From Actinoplanes regularis (GTDB lineage Bacteria; Actinomycetota; Actinomycetes; Mycobacteriales; Micromonosporaceae), in the NCBI RefSeq assembly GCF_900188005.1, contig NZ_FZNR01000003.1, forward strand, positions 372,001-436,000: a stretch of DNA of 64,000 nucleotides, given 5' to 3'. A program made the translations under genes and the position numbers. This document shows positions 1-8,336 of the stretch, one piece after another (within the stretch, counting starts at the first letter, position 1; each line of letters opens with the position of its first letter). Below the pieces are notes generated by a model that saw only the letters and a list, made by a program, of their open reading frames with translations, did not search any database and was not told the DNA's origin.

Positions 1-1193
1 TGCCGGCCCACCTCGGCGGCCACCCAGCCGATCCGGCGCACGTTGCGGTCCCGGTCGCCCTTGCTGAAACCGAGCCCGGCGGTCAGCTCCCGGCGCACCA
101 CGTCGCCGTCGAGCAGGGTCACCGTCCGGTCGCCGGTCTCCCGCAGCGCGTCGGCCAGGTTGCGGGCGATCGTCGACTTGCCGGAGCCGGACAGGCCGGT
201 GAAGAAGACCACCAGCCCGCGGTGCCGGCGCGGCGGCCGGATCCGGGACAGCTCCTTTGCCACCGCGGGCGGGGTGTGCCACTCGGGTAGCGGGAAGCCC
301 CGGTCCAGCAGGTCGTCGATCTCCGCCGGGGTCATCGCCAGGCGGCGGTTGCGCAGCGGGATGTCGTCGCGCCAGCGCCACTGACCGTCCCGGTTGTCGT
401 ACGCCAGCTCGCGCGGCACCAGCACCCGCAGTCCGGCGCCGGAGAGCGTGTCGCCGGTGGAGAGCACGTGCGTGACGCCGTACGCGGCGGCCACCCGCGA
501 GCGCAGCAGCGCGTCGCGCATCTCATCGCCGTGCGGCATCAGCGGCACCGCGACCACGGTCGCCGGGGGCATCCGGTCGCGGGCCGCGAAGACCGCCCGG
601 ACCAGCGCCTCCGGCGGCAGGCCGTCGGGGCCGTGGCCGCTGATCGGGATCAGGATCAGCAGGTGGGCCGCGAGCGTACGGGCGGCGTGCGCGATCTGCG
701 CGAGCTGCGGCCGGTGCAGCGGGCGGTCGGCGATCACGCCGAGCACCCGGCCGGGTGGGAGCAGGGACCTGACCTCTTCCGGCGTGCGGCGCAGGCGCTG
801 GAACGGCCCGTGCCCGCCGTCGCCCATCTTGTGCACCGGGCCGCCGATGCCGTACCGGTTCTCGGCGATCCGCCAGACGTCCCGCGCCTCGACCGTCGCG
901 ATCGGGGCGCCCTCCAGATCGGTCAGCACGACGGTGCGTCGCGCCGGATCGGCCGGGTCCAGCCGCTCGGCCAGTTCCTGCGGAATCTCACAGGTCACCG
1001 GCGTCGGCCAGGGTGTGCCGTCGGCGAGCCGGCCGGTGCGCTTGAGCGCGGCCAGGTCGGCGCGCCCCAGGAACCCGGTCAGGGGCGCATACGCCCCGGA
1101 GAGCAGCAGTTCGAGATCTGCCAGCTCAAACGGGCGTGGGGCGAACGACGGTGCGTCCCGCAGGACGTCTTCGGGCAGTACCGAGCCACTCAC
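1..1193 (-). CDS. cysC: Sulfate adenylyltransferase-like / adenylylsulfate kinase fusion, 3' end cut by window
   Basis: Adenylylsulfate (APS) kinase phosphorylates APS to PAPS in sulfate activation. I translated this strand from a GTG at 1193-1191, which has AAGGGGA just upstream; the frame stays open to the window edge. Residues 1-140 resemble the PUA-like part of ATP sulfurylase, about 150-310 its catalytic fold, and a P-loop GLSGSGKST at about 333-341 opens the kinase domain, followed by [17 protein letters not shown] and [13 protein letters not shown]. The sulfurylase QxRNPxHxxH motif is replaced by ADRPLHRPQ (about 155-163), so that half is probably inactive. The kinase half is clear; the C-terminus lies outside the window. 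Confidence 0.85.
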   Translation of the reverse strand, partial: MSGSVLPEDVLRDAPSFAPRPFELADLELLLSGAYAPLTGFLGRADLAALKRTGRLADGTPWPTPVTCEIPQELAERLDPADPARRTVVLTDLEGAPIATVEARDVWRIAENRYGIGGPVHKMGDGGHGPFQRLRRTPEEVRSLLPPGRVLGVIADRPLHRPQLAQIAHAARTLAAHLLILIPISGHGPDGLPPEALVRAVFAARDRMPPATVVAVPLMPHGDEMRDALLRSRVAAAYGVTHVLSTGDTLSGAGLRVLVPRELAYDNRDGQWRWRDDIPLRNRRLAMTPAEIDDLLDRGFPLPEWHTPPAVAKELSRIRPPRRHRGLVVFFTGLSGSGKSTIARNLADALRETGDRTVTLLDGDVVRRELTAGLGFSKGDRDRNVRRIGWVAAEVGR

Positions 1194-1331
1194 CTTGCGA
1201 TCCCCTTGCCGCGGCTGACTTGGGTGACAGTTTCGCAGCCCGGTTCGAGTCGGTCGAGGCGGGATCACGATCTAGCGTCCGCGTCGACAAAATCATACTT
1301 TCGCCCGATACCTATCGTGACACCCGTTATA

Positions 1332-1359
1332 TGGACAAAACGCCGAGATACCCTAATAT
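1332..1359 (+). promoter_or_regulatory. Sigma70-like promoter for the GH26-like gene
   Basis: TGGACA at 1332-1337 and TAATAT at 1354-1359 are separated by 16 bases. The expected start of transcription falls at about 1366, only about three bases before the GTG at 1369, so the mRNA would be leaderless or nearly so. There is no Shine-Dalgarno sequence in front of this start, which agrees. Confidence 0.5.
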
Positions 1360-1368
1360 CGGCCCATT

Positions 1369-2631
1369 GTGAGACAAATCGTCCGTGCTGTCGCTCTCAG
1401 CACTATCCTCGCGATGTCCGTGACGGCCACCCTCGTCTGGGCCTGGACCGGTGAGGTGGACCGGTCCGGGCTGTCCCCCGACGGCGGCCCGGTGGCGACG
1501 GAGGTACCGGTCACGAGCCGGCCCACGGCGTACCGGCAAACGTCCTCGCTCCTGCCCGCAACGCGCACCGCGACCTTCACGGGAAACCTCGGCCAGCGCG
1601 CCCGGATCCGGCCGAACCTGATCGGCGACGGCGTAGGCCGTCGTTCGCACGCCGGCCTGCCGGCCGGTGCCGCGTCGTCGCGCAGGCACTGCCGCCTGGG
1701 CCAGAAACTCGTGCCCACCTGTGGCGTGCTGTGGGGCGTGGCACCCGGCGCGCGGACCGAGGAGCACGGCTTCGAGGCGCTCGTCGACTTCGAGCGCAAG
1801 ACCGGCCGGCACCAGGCCGTCTACCACGCCTACCACCACGGGATCCGGCAGCTCTTCCCGACGCCGCAGGAGATCGCGATCGCCCGGCAGCCCGGCCGTG
1901 AGCGGGTTCTGCTGCTCAACTGGAAGCCGGAGAGCGTCTCCTGGGCGAGGATCGCGCGGGGCGACCGGCGGACCGACGAGTTCCTCGACGAGTTGGCCTG
2001 GCACCTGCGCCGGAACTACCGGGAACCGTTCTTCTTCGCGATCCACCACGAGGCGGAGGACCAGGTGCGGGAGCGCCCCGGGTCCGGGTACACGGCGCGG
2101 GACTACGCGGCGATGTTCCGGCACGTGGTGAAGCGGCTCCGGGCGCACGGGGCGAACAACGTGATCACCGTGCTGATTCACATGGCGTATGTCCCGCACA
2201 CCACGAAGCGCTGGTTCAGCCACATGTACCCGGGGGACGACGTCGTCGACTGGATCGGGTTCGACACGTACTCGTACAGCGACCCCGGTTACGGCCACGG
2301 TGACTTCGCCGAACTGCTCAACCGGAGGTCGTCGCTCACGCCCCGGTGGCCGGGCTTCTACAACTGGGTGGGAACGCACCATCCGGACAAACCGCTGATG
2401 GTGGCCGAGTGGGGAGTCTGGTTCAGCAAACGCAACCCCGGGCACATGGCGGAGTTCTACCGCGAAGTGGGGCAGCAGATCCGGTACTTTCCGGCGATCA
2501 GGGCGATGGTGCACTTCGAGACACCGGCCAACCAGAAGGGCCAGGACTCGTCGGTGGACTCCACGCCGGCCGCGCTGCGGGAGTACCGCCGTCTGGGAAG
2601 ACTCCCAGTCTTCCAGGTCGCCCTGCGGTAA
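1369..2631 (+). CDS. Secreted or membrane-anchored GH26-like glycoside hydrolase
   Basis: Predicted extracytoplasmic beta-glycanase of the GH26 (beta-mannanase-like) type, 420 residues. Residues 7-27 form a hydrophobic signal or anchor. The catalytic barrel starts near CGVLWGVAPG. The likely acid/base Glu228 lies in AIHHEAED and the nucleophile Glu347 in MVAEWGVW, the spacing expected for clan GH-A. WIGFDTYSY between them is typical of the family. The GTG start fits the promoter immediately upstream. It is monocistronic, with a strong hairpin after the stop. The substrate cannot be told from sequence; mannan, beta-1,3-xylan and mixed-linkage glucan are all possible. Confidence 0.75.
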   Translation: MRQIVRAVALSTILAMSVTATLVWAWTGEVDRSGLSPDGGPVATEVPVTSRPTAYRQTSSLLPATRTATFTGNLGQRARIRPNLIGDGVGRRSHAGLPAGAASSRRHCRLGQKLVPTCGVLWGVAPGARTEEHGFEALVDFERKTGRHQAVYHAYHHGIRQLFPTPQEIAIARQPGRERVLLLNWKPESVSWARIARGDRRTDEFLDELAWHLRRNYREPFFFAIHHEAEDQVRERPGSGYTARDYAAMFRHVVKRLRAHGANNVITVLIHMAYVPHTTKRWFSHMYPGDDVVDWIGFDTYSYSDPGYGHGDFAELLNRRSSLTPRWPGFYNWVGTHHPDKPLMVAEWGVWFSKRNPGHMAEFYREVGQQIRYFPAIRAMVHFETPANQKGQDSSVDSTPAALREYRRLGRLPVFQVALR

Positions 2632-2659
2632 ACCGGCTCCACAAACCTGTGAGAACGCT

Positions 2660-2690
2660 GAGGGACCCTGAGAGAGCCTCAGGGTCCCTC
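2660..2690. terminator. 12-bp perfect inverted repeat after the GH26-like gene
   Basis: GAGGGACCCTGA (2660-2671) pairs perfectly with TCAGGGTCCCTC (2679-2690) around a 7-base loop. There is no T-run. It lies 28 bases after the hydrolase stop and 39 bases before the ABC operon start, so it could be a terminator or an operator for the ABC operon. Confidence 0.5.
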
Positions 2691-2729
2691 CGGATTCGCG
2701 AGGATGCGTCGGCTTCCTAGGCTGAGCCT

Positions 2730-3644
2730 GTGAACATCATCGCTACTCAGGCGCTCACGAAGACGTACGGGGGCGGGGTGACCGCCCTGGCCGATCTGTC
2801 CGTCGAGGTCGAGCCCGGCGTCATCGGCCTTGTCGGCGCCAACGGCGCCGGTAAGAGCACGTTCATCAAAATCATGCTCGGCCTGATCGCGCCCACCTCG
2901 GGCACGGTTCGGGTCTTCGGCCTCGACCCGGTCACCGAGACCGACAAGGTGCGGGCCCGGGTCGGCTACATGCCGGAGAACGACTGCCTGCCACCCGACA
3001 TGTCGGCCTCCGAATTCGTCACCCACCTGGCCCGGATGAGCGGCCTGCCGGCGACCGCCGCGCGCGAGCGCGCCTCCGAGGCGCTCCGCCACGTCGGCCT
3101 CTACGAGGAGCGGTACCGCCAGATCGGCGGCTACTCGACCGGCATGAAGCAGCGGGTCAAGCTCGCTCAGGCGCTCGTCCACGACCCCGACCTGCTGCTC
3201 CTCGACGAGCCCACCAACGGTCTCGACCCGGCCGGCCGGGACGCCATGCTCGGCCTGATCCAGCGGATCGGCACCGATTTCGGCATCTCCGTCGTGGTCT
3301 GCTCACACCTGCTGGGCGAGGTCGAGCGGATCTGTGACTCGCTGATCGCGATCCAGGCCGGCCGGCTGCTCCGCGCCGACCGGATCTCCTCCATGACGGA
3401 GGCGTCCGACGTGCTGGCGGTCGAGGTCAGCGAGGGTACGGAGGAACTCGCCGCCCGCCTCACCGAGATGGGTTTCCCGGTCTCCCGGGACGGCCGGATG
3501 CTGCTCGTGCCGCTGGACTCCGACGCCGCGTACGACCGGATCCTGCGCGCGGTCGCCGACCTCGAACTCAACCTGCACCGCCTGGACCAGCGCCGGCACC
3601 GTGTCGCCGAGCTCTTCACCAAGAAGGAGACCGCCGATGTCTGA
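2730..3644 (+). CDS. ABC-2 transporter ATP-binding protein
   Basis: Cytoplasmic ATPase of an ABC-2 exporter, 304 residues. Walker A GANGAGKST is at about 36-44, the signature YSTGMKQR near 134, and Walker B LLLLDEP follows with NGLDPAG. The C-terminal about 90 residues form an accessory domain. GTG start. It is the first gene of a four-gene operon (ATPase, permease, ATPase, permease) in which every junction overlaps, suggesting a fixed assembly. Substrate unknown. Confidence 0.9.
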   Translation: MNIIATQALTKTYGGGVTALADLSVEVEPGVIGLVGANGAGKSTFIKIMLGLIAPTSGTVRVFGLDPVTETDKVRARVGYMPENDCLPPDMSASEFVTHLARMSGLPATAARERASEALRHVGLYEERYRQIGGYSTGMKQRVKLAQALVHDPDLLLLDEPTNGLDPAGRDAMLGLIQRIGTDFGISVVVCSHLLGEVERICDSLIAIQAGRLLRADRISSMTEASDVLAVEVSEGTEELAARLTEMGFPVSRDGRMLLVPLDSDAAYDRILRAVADLELNLHRLDQRRHRVAELFTKKETADV

Positions 3645-4497
3645 GACCGGCGTCATCCATGACATCGGCTATCAGCGGTACGAAGGGCCACGCCTGGGCC
3701 GCGCCGCCGCGATCAAAGCGCTCTACGTGCACGGTCTGCGGGCCGCGTACGGGCTGGGCCGACCCCCCAAAGCCAAAATCTTCCCGTGGCTGGTCGCCGG
3801 GGTCACGCTGCTCATCGCGGTGATCCTGGCCGCGGTGAGATCGCAGGTCCCGGAGTTCGAGTTCACCTACGCCCAGTTCGACGACTCGCTCAGCTGGCTG
3901 ATCATCTTCTTCGTCGCGATCCTCGCGCCGTCCCTGGTCTCCCGGGACATCCGCTCCGGCACGCTGCCGCTCTACTTCAGCCGCCCGTTGCGCGCCGCCG
4001 ACTACGTGCTCGCCAAGTTCCTCGCCATGGTCAGCGCCGTCTGGCTGCTCCTCGGCGTCCCGCAGTTCATCATGTTCCTGGGTGCCGCGTTCACCACGGA
4101 CAAGGGCATGACCGGCGTCTGGGACGAGGTGCGGGAACTGGTGCCGGGCTGGGCGTACAGCCTGCTCTGGGCGTTGCTCTTCACCAGCATCGGCCTGCTG
4201 GTCGCGTCGCTGACCGGCAAGCAGGCGTTCGCCGCCGGCGGCATCGTGGCGATCTTCCTGATGACCACACCGGTGGTCGGCGTGCTCGCCTCGCTCCCGG
4301 CCAGCGCCGCCAATCACCTGGCGTTCCTGGCCAGCCCGATGACCCTGGTCAGCGGGGTGGGCGCCTGGGCGCTGGGCAACGACATCGGCATCGACATCGG
4401 CCGGTACGGCCCGATCTACGGCATCGAGGCGTTCTGCCTGATCACCGCTTGCCTCCTGCTCCTGCTCGCCCGGTACCGGAAGGTGGCCGCGCTGTGA
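3637..4497 (+). CDS. ABC-2 transporter permease
   Basis: Integral membrane protein of 286 residues with about six hydrophobic segments (for example near WLVAGVTLLIAVILAAV and WLIIFFVAIL). The motif SLVSRDIRSGTLPLYFSRPL after the second segment is typical of ABC-2 permeases. The ATG at 3637 overlaps the upstream stop by 8 bases; an in-frame start at 3601 would run deep into the upstream gene and is not preferred. It likely pairs with the ATPase just upstream. Confidence 0.88.
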   Translation: MSETGVIHDIGYQRYEGPRLGRAAAIKALYVHGLRAAYGLGRPPKAKIFPWLVAGVTLLIAVILAAVRSQVPEFEFTYAQFDDSLSWLIIFFVAILAPSLVSRDIRSGTLPLYFSRPLRAADYVLAKFLAMVSAVWLLLGVPQFIMFLGAAFTTDKGMTGVWDEVRELVPGWAYSLLWALLFTSIGLLVASLTGKQAFAAGGIVAIFLMTTPVVGVLASLPASAANHLAFLASPMTLVSGVGAWALGNDIGIDIGRYGPIYGIEAFCLITACLLLLLARYRKVAAL

Positions 4498-5456
4498 CCA
4501 TCGAAACCCAGCCCACCGCGCCCACCGCCCCGGCCGGCCTCGCGCCCGGGGCGGTCGAACTCCTCAACGTGTCCCGCTGGTACGGCAACGTGGTCGCGGT
4601 CAACGACATCACCATGTCGCTCGGCGCCGGCGTGACCGGCCTGCTCGGCCCGAACGGCGCCGGCAAGACCACGCTGCTGCACATGATGGCCGGCTTCCTG
4701 GCCCCGTCCCGGGGCTCGGTCACCATCGACGGCAAGCCCACCTGGCGCAACCCCGCCGTCTACCGCGACCTCGGCCTGGTCACCGAGCGGGAGGCGGTGC
4801 ACGCCTTCCTCACCGCCGAGCAGTTCGTCCTGGCCTGCGCCAAGATGCAGAAGCTGCCGGACCCGGCCGCGGCCACCCGCCGCGCGCTGGAACTGGTCGA
4901 GATGACCGACGCGGCGCACCGCCGGATCGGCACGTTCTCCAAGGGCATGCGGCAGCGCACCCGGGTGGCGGCCGCGCTCGTGCACCAGCCGCGGGTGCTG
5001 CTGCTCGACGAGCCGTTCAACGGCATGGACCCGCGTCAGCGGATGCACATGATGGAGCTGCTGCACTCCCTCGGCGACAACGGGCACACCATCCTGTTCA
5101 GCTCGCACATCCTGGAGGAGGTCGAGCAGATCGCCGGCCTGGTCCAGGTGATCGTGGCCGGCCGGCTCGCCGCCTCCGGTGACTACCGCAAGATCCGGCG
5201 GCTGATGACCAACCGGCCGCACGTGTTCGCCGTCCGCAGCTCCGACGACCGGGGGCTGGCCGTCGCCCTGGTCGCCGAGAAGTCGGTGAGCGGCATCGAG
5301 ATCGGGGAGGCCGGGTTGACCGTACGAGCCTCGGACTACGGCGACTTCACCCGTGCCCTGCCCCGGATCGCCCTCGACCAGGGAATTCGGCTGCACCAGC
5401 TGGTGCCGTCCGACGAATCCCTGGAGAGCGTCTTCTCCTACCTGTTGGAGGCCTGA
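4494..5456 (+). CDS. ABC-2 transporter ATP-binding protein
   Basis: Second ATPase of the operon, 320 residues. Walker A is GPNGAGKTT, the signature FSKGMRQR and Walker B LLLLDEPF followed by NGMDPRQR. The GTG start sits in a GTGA overlap with the permease stop. A 20-residue Ala/Pro/Thr-rich N-terminus precedes the fold. The C-terminal domain is shared with antibiotic or lipid exporters such as the bacitracin type, but no substrate can be assigned. Confidence 0.88.
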   Translation: MTIETQPTAPTAPAGLAPGAVELLNVSRWYGNVVAVNDITMSLGAGVTGLLGPNGAGKTTLLHMMAGFLAPSRGSVTIDGKPTWRNPAVYRDLGLVTEREAVHAFLTAEQFVLACAKMQKLPDPAAATRRALELVEMTDAAHRRIGTFSKGMRQRTRVAAALVHQPRVLLLDEPFNGMDPRQRMHMMELLHSLGDNGHTILFSSHILEEVEQIAGLVQVIVAGRLAASGDYRKIRRLMTNRPHVFAVRSSDDRGLAVALVAEKSVSGIEIGEAGLTVRASDYGDFTRALPRIALDQGIRLHQLVPSDESLESVFSYLLEA

Positions 5457-6166
5457 TGTCGACCGTCGCCATGATCACGGCGCGTGGCCTCTTCGGCCGG
5501 CGCCGGGCGCTCCTGCTCCTGCCACTGCCGTTGCTGCTGATCGGCCTGGCCGCGATCTGCCGGGCGTACGGCTTGGACTACAGCCACTGGGGCAAGTCGG
5601 TGATCGAGGGCCTCGGCTTCGCCGTGGTGCTGCCGGTGATCGCCCTGATCGTCGGCACCGGGGTCCTGGGCTCCGAGGTCGACGACGGCACCCTGGTGCA
5701 CATCCTGACCAAGCCGCTGCCGCGCCGGGAGATCATCCTGCCGAAGTTCGCGGTCGCCGTGACCGCCACCGCCGTCACCACGGCGCTCCCGCTCTACGTG
5801 GTCGGCCTGCTCGCCGGCTCGGCGAGCCTCGGCGCCGCCCTGGCGGCCGCCGCGGTCATCGGCTCGTTCGCCTACACCGCCCTCTTCCTCCTGCTCAGCC
5901 TGCTGAGCCGGCGGCCGGTGCTGCTCGGCCTGGTCTACATCCTGATCTGGGAGGGCCTGCTCGGGCGCTGGGTGAGCGGCACCCGGGTCCTCTCCATCGA
6001 GCAGTACGTCATCACACTCGCCGACAAGCTCGAGCCCACCACCATCCTCGACGCCAAACTCAGCGTGCTGACGGCGGCGGTGATGACCGCGGTGTTCGTG
6101 GTGCTGAGCCTGGTGGGCGCCATCAACCGCCTGGGCTCCTTCAGCCTCGCCGGCGAAACAAGCTGA
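5456..6166 (+). CDS. ABC-2 transporter permease
   Basis: 236-residue membrane protein with about six segments. GTGVLGSEVDDGTLVHILTKPLPRREIILPKF is the conserved cytosolic loop of ABC-2 permeases. The ATG overlaps the previous stop (TGATG). It is the last gene of the operon, followed 11 bases later by a very strong hairpin. Confidence 0.87.
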   Translation: MSTVAMITARGLFGRRRALLLLPLPLLLIGLAAICRAYGLDYSHWGKSVIEGLGFAVVLPVIALIVGTGVLGSEVDDGTLVHILTKPLPRREIILPKFAVAVTATAVTTALPLYVVGLLAGSASLGAALAAAAVIGSFAYTALFLLLSLLSRRPVLLGLVYILIWEGLLGRWVSGTRVLSIEQYVITLADKLEPTTILDAKLSVLTAAVMTAVFVVLSLVGAINRLGSFSLAGETS

Positions 6167-6177
6167 CCTCACCGGTC

Positions 6178-6217
6178 ACGGAAACGGCTCGCGCCCTCTG
6201 GCGCGAGCCGTTTCCGT
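6178..6217 (+). terminator. 18-bp perfect hairpin ending the ABC operon
   Basis: Two 18-base arms (6178-6195 and 6200-6217) pair perfectly around the tetraloop CTCT. The T-run is short, as is common in actinomycetes. A decayed relative of this element follows the accessory module at 8018-8074. Confidence 0.8.
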
Positions 6218-6338
6218 AGGCGGGTGGGATTGTGCTGCGCTGCCGTCTGTCCGTTTCCGGACCGGCCGCCATTGGCGCCCGACTACTAGTCTGGTGCATG
6301 TCGCTTTCGGGTAGGGCGAGGCGGGCGGAGACCGTGAC

Positions 6339-6848
6339 GTGCACAAGAACGTTCATCAGGGCCTGCACGGTGAGGGCTTCATTCACGCGCTCGCATGCGC
6401 CGGCGGGTTCATCACGGCCCGAGCGACCCTGGACGTCGATGGGGTCGATCTGCAGATCGCCTTCCCCGGGCCGCGCGGCACCGTCCGGTCCCCCAAGATC
6501 GAGGTACAGGTCAAGTCCGCGTCCAGCCCGTCGATCCGGGACGGTGTTCTCTTTCACCGGCTCTCGGCGATACACCACAATCACCTTGCGGGCCCGGGTT
6601 TCCAGGTCCCGAGGTTTCTCGCTGTGGTGATCGTTCCTCAGGAGACGGCCGACTATGCGGTCTGCACCGACGAACACATGCGGCTCTCCACCGCTGCATA
6701 CTGGCGTTCGCTGGCAGATCAAGAACTCCGGCCGGTCGGGGAGGGGCATCCGGAGAGCGTCACGGTCGAGGTGCCATTGCGGAACCTGCTGACGGTGCGG
6801 GCGATCCGTTGTCTGCTGGAGGGCGACTTGGAAGGGGCGGCGCGATGA
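6339..6848 (+). CDS. DUF4365-type protein with nuclease-like fold
   Basis: 169 residues resembling DUF4365. The core reads VDGVDLQI (Asp37) and KIEVQVKS (Glu55, Gln57, Lys59), the D...(E/Q)xK layout of the PD-(D/E)xK restriction-endonuclease superfamily. Later motifs such as YWRSL, where a Trp follows the core, also fit the family. The start is GTG 6339 with GGAG at 6327-6330. The stop overlaps the next ATG (ATGA), so the two are translationally coupled. Families with this fold occur in defence loci, but that role is inferred from fold and context only. Confidence 0.65.
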   Translation: MHKNVHQGLHGEGFIHALACAGGFITARATLDVDGVDLQIAFPGPRGTVRSPKIEVQVKSASSPSIRDGVLFHRLSAIHHNHLAGPGFQVPRFLAVVIVPQETADYAVCTDEHMRLSTAAYWRSLADQELRPVGEGHPESVTVEVPLRNLLTVRAIRCLLEGDLEGAAR

Positions 6849-8023
6849 TTCGGGCACAGGTCACCGACCGGGATGCCCTGGCCGCCCGATCGCCCTCTGA
6901 ACTGGCCATGTACCTCCGGGCGAATGGTTGGGCGACCCGTGGGCGGGCCGGGAGCAGTGTGCAGTGGGTGAAGTCCATCGGCGACGAGGAGTTCGAGGCC
7001 CTGCAGCCGCGAGAGTCCACGATCCGCGACTATCCGCTGCGAGTGCGAGATCTCCTCGCGATGCTGGCGGCGGCCGAGGAGCGCTCCGAGCTCGCGATCC
7101 TGAGCGACATCACCAGTGTCTCCATGGACGTGCACGAAGTCCGGGCCTTTCCGGTGGACACCGGCCCGGGAACGATCGGGCTCGACGACGGCGTGCAAGC
7201 GTACGAAAGCCTCCGGAATCTGGTCCTGGCCGCCGCGTGCGCGGCGGCCACCGATCAGCCGCGCGCCGTCCAGCCCACTCGTAAACCGGCCGATGTGCTT
7301 AGCTTTCTCCGCGAGGTGAGGATCGGCGCACCGGCCGAGGGCAGCTTCGTCCTGTCGGTGCACACGCCGGTGCCGCCGCGACTGTCGTCAGCGCAGGCGT
7401 CGTTCTTCGACGAGGACGTGGCCGATGCACTGGAGCCGGCCGAGCCGTTCGAGCGCCGGGTCTCGCTGAAGCTGTTCGACGCGGTGCGTGCCGCGCACTC
7501 CGCGGCGAACGACGCCCTGGTCGCTGCCGAAGGGCTGGACGTGTTTACCGACGCGGTGCCGCTCGGTGTCAGCGCGAATCTCTGCGAGGCGCTGGTCGGC
7601 CTCGGCGGCGAGGCCGGGCACCCGTTCGACTTCTCGTTGCGACTGGCGCCGGCCCGGCCGCTGCGCGCTCGGAGCTTTCCGCCGATCCGGTTTCGCCGGG
7701 ACCATCTGCCGCTGCTCGCGTCCGCCGCGCAGGAATTGCGTGAACGGGTTGCGGACGAGGGTGTGCTGCTGGTCGGTAACGTGGTCCGGCTGCACCGGGA
7801 GGGCTCCGGGCCCGGCGAGATCAGCATCGCCGGGACGATCGAGGGTGACGATCGGCTGCGCCGGGTCTGGATGAGTCTCGGCGAGGAGGACTACTTCCGA
7901 GCGACCGAAGCCCACCGCGGAATGCTGCTCGTCTCGGTCCGCGGCGACCTGGTACGGAGAGGAACCCGGCACCATCTGATCAATCCGTCGGCCTTTCAGC
8001 CGGTGCGAGATCCCGCGAGCTGA
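6845..8023 (+). CDS. Unknown partner of the DUF4365-type protein
   Basis: 392 residues, no family recognised. It is soluble, without signal or membrane segments. Acidic patches (for example FFDEDVADALEPAEPFE) alternate with Arg-rich stretches (RPLRARSFPPIRFRRDH). The last 80 residues (EGDDRLRRVWMSLGEEDYFRATEAHRG...VSVRGDLVRRG) look like a small beta-rich domain. Its start is fused to the stop of the upstream nuclease-like gene, so the two products probably act together. Codon usage is the normal high-GC3 pattern. Confidence 0.6.
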   Translation: MIRAQVTDRDALAARSPSELAMYLRANGWATRGRAGSSVQWVKSIGDEEFEALQPRESTIRDYPLRVRDLLAMLAAAEERSELAILSDITSVSMDVHEVRAFPVDTGPGTIGLDDGVQAYESLRNLVLAAACAAATDQPRAVQPTRKPADVLSFLREVRIGAPAEGSFVLSVHTPVPPRLSSAQASFFDEDVADALEPAEPFERRVSLKLFDAVRAAHSAANDALVAAEGLDVFTDAVPLGVSANLCEALVGLGGEAGHPFDFSLRLAPARPLRARSFPPIRFRRDHLPLLASAAQELRERVADEGVLLVGNVVRLHREGSGPGEISIAGTIEGDDRLRRVWMSLGEEDYFRATEAHRGMLLVSVRGDLVRRGTRHHLINPSAFQPVRDPAS

Positions 8024-8074
8024 CCTCACCGATCGTGGAGCGGCTCGCGCCTCCAGCGACCAGCCGTTTGTGTG
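8018..8074 (+). repeat. Imperfect direct repeat of the 6161-6217 stop-plus-terminator block
   Basis: Both copies begin AGCTGACCTCACCG, where TGA is the stop codon of the preceding gene, and continue with a related CGGCTCGCGCC...AGCCGTTT hairpin. The second copy has lost perfect pairing. The two copies bracket the DUF4365 module exactly, as if the module had been inserted or duplicated next to the ABC operon terminator. Confidence 0.55.
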
Positions 8075-8266
8075 GGTAGCGGTGCGGGTCCGGCCTACGG
8101 TCTGTTCCCGCCGCGCCGGGTCGACGACGGCTGGCGGTGGGAGGGTGACGGTGCCGGCCTGACCGAATGGGGGCGGCCGGGGGAGGCGTTTCCGCGTACA
8201 GAAGCGTTCGACCCGACCGAGGGCATGCCGGAACCACCGGACGAGGCCGAACGCTCGACAGCCTGA
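8072..8266 (+). CDS. Small hypothetical protein
   Basis: A 64-codon frame starting GTG, rich in Gly, Pro, Trp and Glu (DDGWRWEGDGAGLTEWG, PEPPDEAER). Third positions are mostly G or C and a clear terminator follows 23 bases after the stop, which supports expression. There is no good ribosome site, and it overlaps the decayed repeat. It may be a real small gene or the tail of a gene broken when the upstream module arrived. Confidence 0.35.
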   Translation: MGSGAGPAYGLFPPRRVDDGWRWEGDGAGLTEWGRPGEAFPRTEAFDPTEGMPEPPDEAERSTA

Positions 8267-8288
8267 CCCGCGTCCATCCGCGAGATGC

Positions 8289-8323
8289 AAGAAGCCCGGA
8301 AGTCGAAGACTTCCGGGCTTCTT
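8289..8323. terminator. Bidirectional terminator between the small gene and ppc
   Basis: Arms 8289-8304 and 8308-8323 form a 16-bp stem with a 3-base loop. A-rich on the left and T-rich on the right, it can serve both the rightward small gene and leftward ppc. Confidence 0.8.
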
Positions 8324-8336
8324 TCGGTGGAACAGA

